The notes under the pieces are model-generated. The model was not told the origin of the DNA. It made no database searches and saw only the letters and a list, made by a program, of their open reading frames with translations. This document shows, one piece after another, positions 6,507 through 9,195 of a stretch of 9,195 nt of DNA; within the stretch, counting starts at the first letter, position 1; the number at the start of each line of letters is the position of its first letter. The stretch comes from DATAYF01 sp036272735 (GTDB lineage Bacteria; Chloroflexota; Ktedonobacteria; Ktedonobacterales; Ktedonobacteraceae), in NCBI GenBank assembly GCA_036272735.1, contig DATAYF010000116.1, positions 1 through 9,195 of the forward strand. The letters are read 5' to 3'. The translations under genes were made by a program, and so were the position numbers.

Positions 6507-6535
6507 ATGTTACCATAACAGTCGCGATTTGTAAA
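6507..6535 (-). promoter_or_regulatory. Promoter of tRNA-Ala (CGC)
   Basis: TTTACA (-35, 6535-6530) and TAACAT (-10, 6512-6507) have a 17-base spacer, with 12 bases between the -10 box and the tRNA 5' end. The -35 box overlaps the distal arm of the hairpin at 6533-6566. Confidence 0.7.
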
Positions 6536-6566
6536 GGGGGTTTTGGCTGAGAAATTTCCCCCTTTT
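6533..6566 (-). terminator. Putative terminator after the macrodomain gene pair
   Basis: AAAGGGGG and CCCCCTTT arms (6558-6565 and 6533-6540) flank a 17-base loop, about 80 bases past the stop at 6646. Only a short U-run follows, so efficiency is uncertain. The loop could shorten through extra A-T pairing. Confidence 0.5.
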
Positions 6567-6645
6567 AAGAGATAGTCATTGCGTAAAAGTCGCCATAGAT
6601 CCTGGCTTAATGGATGAATTGTATACCAGAATCTATGTAGGCATA

Positions 6646-7062
6646 TCAGAATGGCTGCTGCCGCCTCTTTTCTATAACGGCCTCAAGCCAGCGGAGCCGG
6701 TTTTCCACTTTCTCAGCATTGGACGTATCTTGAATGGCGGAGTAGATCATCCGCGCACGCTGAAAGTATCGTTTAACCTCATCGAGATCAGCCTCTTCTA
6801 GCGCTTGCTGGAAGTACTCGGTCCCCTCTTTGATCACCTCGTCGGTCAGCGGGCGCTCCTCTGTTTGGTCCAGGCTTAATATATCTTCTCCTAAGAGAAA
6901 CAGTCGCTGCGCTTCACTCCCTTCATAGCCAAATGGAGGATGCGTCACGGAGAAAAAGACGCCTCCATTTGGCAGACGCTCAAGCGAACAGCGTGAGATA
7001 TCCAGGGCCTGCGTCAGCCGCTCTACTTCCTCACAAAAGTAGCTGCTCCAACACGCGCTCAT
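6646..7062 (-). CDS. Hypothetical protein, 138 residues, overlapping the macrodomain gene
   Basis: No family was recognised. The product is soluble-looking, with a mixed N-terminal half (a GGVFFSVTHPPFGYEG segment) and a strongly helical, charged C-terminal half (TDEVIKEGTEYFQQALEEADLDEVKRYFQRARMIYSAI...) that resembles a helical-hairpin or TPR-like region. It has no membrane segment. It starts inside the macrodomain gene, overlapping by 32 bases in another frame, so the two are probably translationally coupled. The ATG at 7062 is preceded by GAGG, but very closely. A TTG at 7095 with AGGTG upstream is an alternative that adds 11 residues. Another possibility is that this was once part of a longer gene, but nothing in the sequence requires it. 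Confidence 0.6.
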   Translation of the reverse strand: MSACWSSYFCEEVERLTQALDISRCSLERLPNGGVFFSVTHPPFGYEGSEAQRLFLLGEDILSLDQTEERPLTDEVIKEGTEYFQQALEEADLDEVKRYFQRARMIYSAIQDTSNAEKVENRLRWLEAVIEKRRQQPF

Positions 7063-7567
7063 GCACCTCATACGCTTTGCGGTCAAAAAGGACAATCGTC
7101 ACCTGCTTCAAGCCAGTTTGTTTTTTGAAATGCTCTATGATCGTACGCAAAGCAATCGTCGCCGCCTCTTTTAGGGGATAGTGAAAGGCTCCGGTGCTCA
7201 ACGAAGGGAAAGCAATACTCTCCAGGTGATACTGCTCTGCCAGGTCGAGGCAGGTCTGGTAGGCACTCTGAAGCAGTTCGTCAGGACCCTCGTCATAGCC
7301 GTAGATTGGGCCGACGGCGTGGAAAACATATTTTGCTGGCAGGTTCCCAGCAGTTGTTACCACTGCGCCCCCTGTAGGGCACCCGCCAATAGCGCGACAT
7401 TCCTCCATAATTCTCGGCCCACCTGCACGATGGATTGCTCCGTCAACACCGCCACCGCCTGCCAGCGCCTGGTTTGCCGCGTTGACAATCGCGTCGGCGC
7501 GTATTTCAACAATGTTTGCCTGCATCAGCGCCAATGTGACGCCATTGATGGTAGAATGTTTCTGCAT
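7031..7567 (-). CDS. MacroD-type macrodomain protein (ADP-ribose / O-acetyl-ADP-ribose hydrolase)
   Basis: A single macrodomain of 178 residues, the normal length. Family hallmarks are NAAN at 29-32, the glycine-rich loop GGGGVDGAIHRAGG at 37-50, GCPTG at 62-66, NLPAKYVFHAVGP at 75-87 and the second phosphate-binding loop SIAFPSLSTGAF at 117-128. MacroD proteins remove mono-ADP-ribose from acidic residues or deacetylate O-acetyl-ADP-ribose, in the cytosol. The key Asn of NAAN and the Asp-Gly after the glycine loop are present, so activity is likely. The start at 7567 is chosen for the GGAAAGGGGG site about 6 bases upstream; ATGs at 7585 and 7597 lack one. It is first of a two-gene unit with the 138-residue protein. 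No ADP-ribosyltransferase or sirtuin gene is nearby, so its substrate is unknown. It could instead act in tRNA 2'-phosphate or other ADP-ribose metabolism. Confidence 0.92.
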   Translation of the reverse strand: MQKHSTINGVTLALMQANIVEIRADAIVNAANQALAGGGGVDGAIHRAGGPRIMEECRAIGGCPTGGAVVTTAGNLPAKYVFHAVGPIYGYDEGPDELLQSAYQTCLDLAEQYHLESIAFPSLSTGAFHYPLKEAATIALRTIIEHFKKQTGLKQVTIVLFDRKAYEVHERVLEQLLL

Positions 7568-7608
7568 TATACGCCCCCTTTCCATGTGTATTTTCACACA
7601 ATTTTCAC

Positions 7609-7665
7609 AACTCCATAGGCAAACATGAGGACCCCCCGGGGGTCCTCATGTTTGCCTATGGAGTT
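7609..7665. repeat. 57-bp perfect palindrome upstream of the macrodomain gene
   Basis: Arms 7609-7636 and 7638-7665 are perfect 28-base complements around a single central C. Unlike the palindromes at 1-52 and 3366-3429, it lies upstream of the gene beside it, about 40 bases before the macrodomain start. It is 65 bases from the end of the IS element. It may be the terminator of a gene displaced by the insertion, a boundary terminator that shields the macrodomain gene from tnpB read-through, or a 5' leader hairpin. No U-run follows on either strand. Confidence 0.8.
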
Positions 7666-7709
7666 ATGGCGGTTATTATCCATTGACGCGTGCATATTGT
7701 CTCTTGCAG

Positions 7710-7870
7710 CATGTCAACGATATCGGCTAGTGACAACTCCCCATGGCTGAAGCCAGGGGCTTCTCATCCTCACGAATGAGAGTTTCCTGTTTCAATGGGA
7801 GTCGCCAGACGAGCTTTCGCCCGAGTTGGTCTTACACTCCCTCCACAGGCAGCCGCCGAGAGCCCCTCGG
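7710..7870 (-). ncRNA. Putative omega (reRNA) guide RNA at the tnpB 3' end
   Basis: Past the tnpB stop the minus strand reads GAAGCCCCTGGCTTCAGCC and then ATGGGGAGTTGTCAC, the hairpin-plus-TCAC right end typical of IS605-group elements. The hairpin (7739-7759) is CCCCTGGC/GCC-A-GGGG with one bulged T. In this group the guide RNA scaffold covers the tnpB 3' end and right end, and the guide is the flanking DNA, here about 7729-7710 (beginning TAGCCGATAT). The 5' limit given is an estimate; the hairpin and end sequence are seen directly. Confidence 0.6.
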
Positions 7871-8945
7871 CCAGAATGTTCATCGCGGCGTTGGTGTCAC
7901 GATCGTGAACTACGCTGCATTGGGGACATACCCATTCACGTATGTCCAAGGTTAAGGAGTCTAGTACATGCTTGCAGGCATGACAGGTTTTAGACGATGG
8001 GAAGAAGCGGTCAATCTTGACCAAGGTTCGACTGTACCACTTGGATTTGTATTCCAGTTGACGGACGAACTCGCCCCATCCCACATCGCTGATGGACTTT
8101 GCCAGCGAGTGATTTTTGACCATGTTCTTGACTGCCAGACTCTCGATGCAGATCACTTGGTTTTCGTGAACGATGCGTGTCGAGAGTTTGTGCTGGTAGT
8201 CGCGTCTACGGTCATTGATACGGGCGTGAACACGCGCTACGTTGAGGCGTGCCTTATCCCTGTTCTTAGAGCCTTTCTTCTTCCTGGCATGTCGCCTTTG
8301 GGCTTTTGCCAGTCTCTTCTCATCCTTGGCAAAGAATTTGGGATTACCCACCGTCTCGCCAGTCGAGAGGGTCACCATCGATTTCAAGCCAAGGTCAAGA
8401 CCCACTTGTTTGTTTGTCACTGGCAAGGACTTGATGTCATCTTCTACCAGGATCGAGACAAAGTAGCGGTTCTCACAATCTTTGGTGATCGTGACCGAGC
8501 TGGGTTTGCAATCCTTGGGAAGGTCTCGATGGAAGGTGATATACAGAGGCTCTTGCATTTTTGCCGGTGTGAGAGATTTCCCGTCCCACTTGAAGGCATT
8601 AGCGGCATAGGTAGCCGACTGCGCATGCTGCTTTTTCTTGAAGGTTGGGTACTTTGCACGTCCCTCGAAGAAGTTCTTGAAGGCTGTATCCAGGTGCCGA
8701 AGCGACTGCTGAATAGGCACACTGGAGACATCAGAGAGCCAAGGATAGTGTTTCTTGAGATCAGGCAACATGGCAGCAAGCGCATTATAGTTAAGCTTTT
8801 CGCCACGTTCTTTGTAGGCAGTAGAGCGGGTATACAATCCGAAGTTATATACGAAGCGGACACATCCGAACGTCTGAGCCAGAATGCTTCTTTGCTCAGC
8901 GGTCGGAGAGAACCGATACTTGTACGCCCGCTTCTGCTTACTCAC
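7770..8945 (-). CDS. tnpB: RNA-guided endonuclease TnpB (IS200/IS605 family)
   Basis: A full-length 391-residue TnpB. The N-terminal domain starts KRAYKYRFSPTAEQRSILAQTFGCVRFVYNFGL, as is typical. All RuvC-like active-site residues are present: Asp184 in GLDLGLKS, Glu268 in VICIESL, and Asp350 in DRDTNAAMNI. The zinc ribbon is Cys321/324 (CHAC) and Cys340/343 (CPQC). TnpB cuts DNA next to a short transposon-adjacent motif, guided by omega RNA from the element's right end, which helps retain the element after excision. The start is GTG at 8945, three bases after the stop of the Arc-like gene, with AAAGG in that gene's 3' end as ribosome binding site, so the two should be co-translated. The C-terminal tail (ACGGSVRPTRAKARLATPIETGNSHS) runs into the omega RNA scaffold. 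No frameshift or lost residue is seen, so the nuclease may be active. Confidence 0.95.
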   Translation of the reverse strand: MSKQKRAYKYRFSPTAEQRSILAQTFGCVRFVYNFGLYTRSTAYKERGEKLNYNALAAMLPDLKKHYPWLSDVSSVPIQQSLRHLDTAFKNFFEGRAKYPTFKKKQHAQSATYAANAFKWDGKSLTPAKMQEPLYITFHRDLPKDCKPSSVTITKDCENRYFVSILVEDDIKSLPVTNKQVGLDLGLKSMVTLSTGETVGNPKFFAKDEKRLAKAQRRHARKKKGSKNRDKARLNVARVHARINDRRRDYQHKLSTRIVHENQVICIESLAVKNMVKNHSLAKSISDVGWGEFVRQLEYKSKWYSRTLVKIDRFFPSSKTCHACKHVLDSLTLDIREWVCPQCSVVHDRDTNAAMNILAEGLSAAACGGSVRPTRAKARLATPIETGNSHS

Positions 8946-8948
8946 TGC

Positions 8949-9101
8949 CTATTTGCCTTTCTGGTTTCTTTTGATGTGCTCTTCCATTGCTGTCAAGATC
9001 TCTTTGCTCAGAGATCGATTGTTCCGTTTCGCAATTGCTTTCAACTGCTCCAATATGTGAGCAGGAAAGCGCAATGTGAGTGCTTTGATATCGTCTTTCA
9101 T
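8949..9101 (-). CDS. Arc-like ribbon-helix-helix DNA-binding protein, 50 residues
   Basis: A 50-residue protein with the Arc-repressor layout: a short strand KALTLRFP at 6-13, helix A HILEQLKAIAKRNNRS at 15-30, helix B LSKEILTAMEEHIKRN at 31-46. The pattern of alternating polar residues on the strand followed by an 'NNRSLSKEI' turn is typical of Arc family proteins, which bind DNA as dimers through the strand. It ends three bases before tnpB and shares its promoter, so it is probably an element-borne regulator, perhaps repressing its own promoter and tnpB. No partner toxin is present, so an antitoxin role is unlikely. No ribosome binding site precedes the ATG; translation is probably leaderless. 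Confidence 0.8.
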   Translation of the reverse strand: MKDDIKALTLRFPAHILEQLKAIAKRNNRSLSKEILTAMEEHIKRNQKGK

Positions 9102-9107
9102 GCAATC

Positions 9108-9137
9108 ATTATACAGTCAAATTGCAACTATTGTCAA
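9108..9137 (-). promoter_or_regulatory. Consensus promoter of the Arc-like/tnpB operon (leaderless)
   Basis: Perfect -35 TTGACA (9137-9132) and perfect -10 TATAAT (9113-9108) boxes with an 18-base spacer. Only 6 bases (GATTGC) separate the -10 box from the ATG at 9101, which puts the transcription start at or beside the A of the start codon. An Arc-like repressor binding over this region would be a natural autoregulatory arrangement. Confidence 0.8.
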
Positions 9138-9195
9138 GTGGCTACGGTACCCCGGTGCCCAAGCCCCAAACAAGGAACGCCCCCTTCTATCAGAT
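9138..9195. other. Possible left end of the IS element and flanking DNA
   Basis: This stretch contains an imperfect inverted repeat (minus strand GGCT at the start, AGCC at the end, about 9141-9166, with GGGCACC and GGGGTACC inside) that could be the subterminal left-end hairpin. No gene is seen. The element boundary cannot be fixed without an empty-site comparison. Confidence 0.35.

Larger units (their letters stand above)
7730..9160 (-). mobile_element. IS200/IS605-group element, tnpB-only, with an Arc-like gene
   Basis: The right end is placed at the TTGTCAC (7736-7730) that follows the terminal hairpin. The element holds an Arc-like regulator (8949-9101), tnpB (7770-8945) and the right-end hairpin. 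No HUH transposase tnpA is in the window; between the promoter at 9108 and the window end there is no room for one on this strand, so the element is probably mobilised in trans. The left end is uncertain: an imperfect hairpin GGCT...AGCC at about 9141-9166 is a candidate. Such elements do not make target duplications, so the left boundary cannot be confirmed here. Confidence 0.7.

Noticed and set aside
6304..6516. 70-codon minus-strand open frame
   Set aside because: It runs through tRNA-Ala(CGC) and the leuS promoter region and cannot be a gene.
8949..9101. Antitoxin of a toxin-antitoxin pair
   Set aside because: The only partner gene is tnpB, a nuclease with an established transposon role; no toxin ORF is adjacent.
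1..9195. CRISPR array
   Set aside because: No regularly spaced direct repeats were seen; the repeats present are palindromes and single IS ends.

Overview
The window looks like chromosomal DNA of a Gram-positive-type soil bacterium, most likely a member of the Chloroflexota, class Ktedonobacteria. This is an inference from the combination seen: moderate GC, a leuS gene behind a T-box leader, an ArsA/Get3-type ATPase with a C-terminal alpha-crystallin domain, a lone crtB, very long palindromes between genes, and an IS200/IS605-type tnpB element. No taxonomic marker gene is present, so this stays tentative.

Layout: (1) 1-1372, a palindrome, then an ArsA/Get3d-like ATPase on the minus strand with a likely promoter. 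(2) 1634-2548, phytoene synthase crtB on the plus strand, divergent from the ATPase. (3) 2555-2910, a structured repeat between the convergent crtB and a small hypothetical gene. (4) 2911-3429, a long gene-free stretch ending in a large bidirectional terminator. (5) 3443-6369, leuS on the minus strand with a complete leucine T-box leader (own promoter, Stem I with a CUC specifier, stem III, T-box motif, attenuator). A full tRNA-Ala(GGC) gene sits inside this leader, between the sensor and the antiterminator. (6) 6422-6535, a second tRNA-Ala (CGC) with its own promoter. (7) 6646-7567, two overlapping minus-strand genes: a MacroD-type macrodomain protein and a small hypothetical protein. (8) 7609-7665, another long palindrome. 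(9) about 7730 to beyond 9137, a tnpB-only IS605-group element carrying a small Arc-like ribbon-helix-helix gene directly upstream of tnpB. A consensus promoter lies so close to that gene that its mRNA should be leaderless.

How they work together: crtB commits geranylgeranyl diphosphate to carotenoids. leuS is controlled by uncharged tRNA-Leu through the T-box. The macrodomain protein probably removes or hydrolyses ADP-ribose derivatives. The Arc-like protein probably regulates the TnpB element. Nearly everything except crtB is on the minus strand. The most unusual observation is the tRNA-Ala gene nested in the leuS T-box leader. The next is the Arc-like/tnpB pair.
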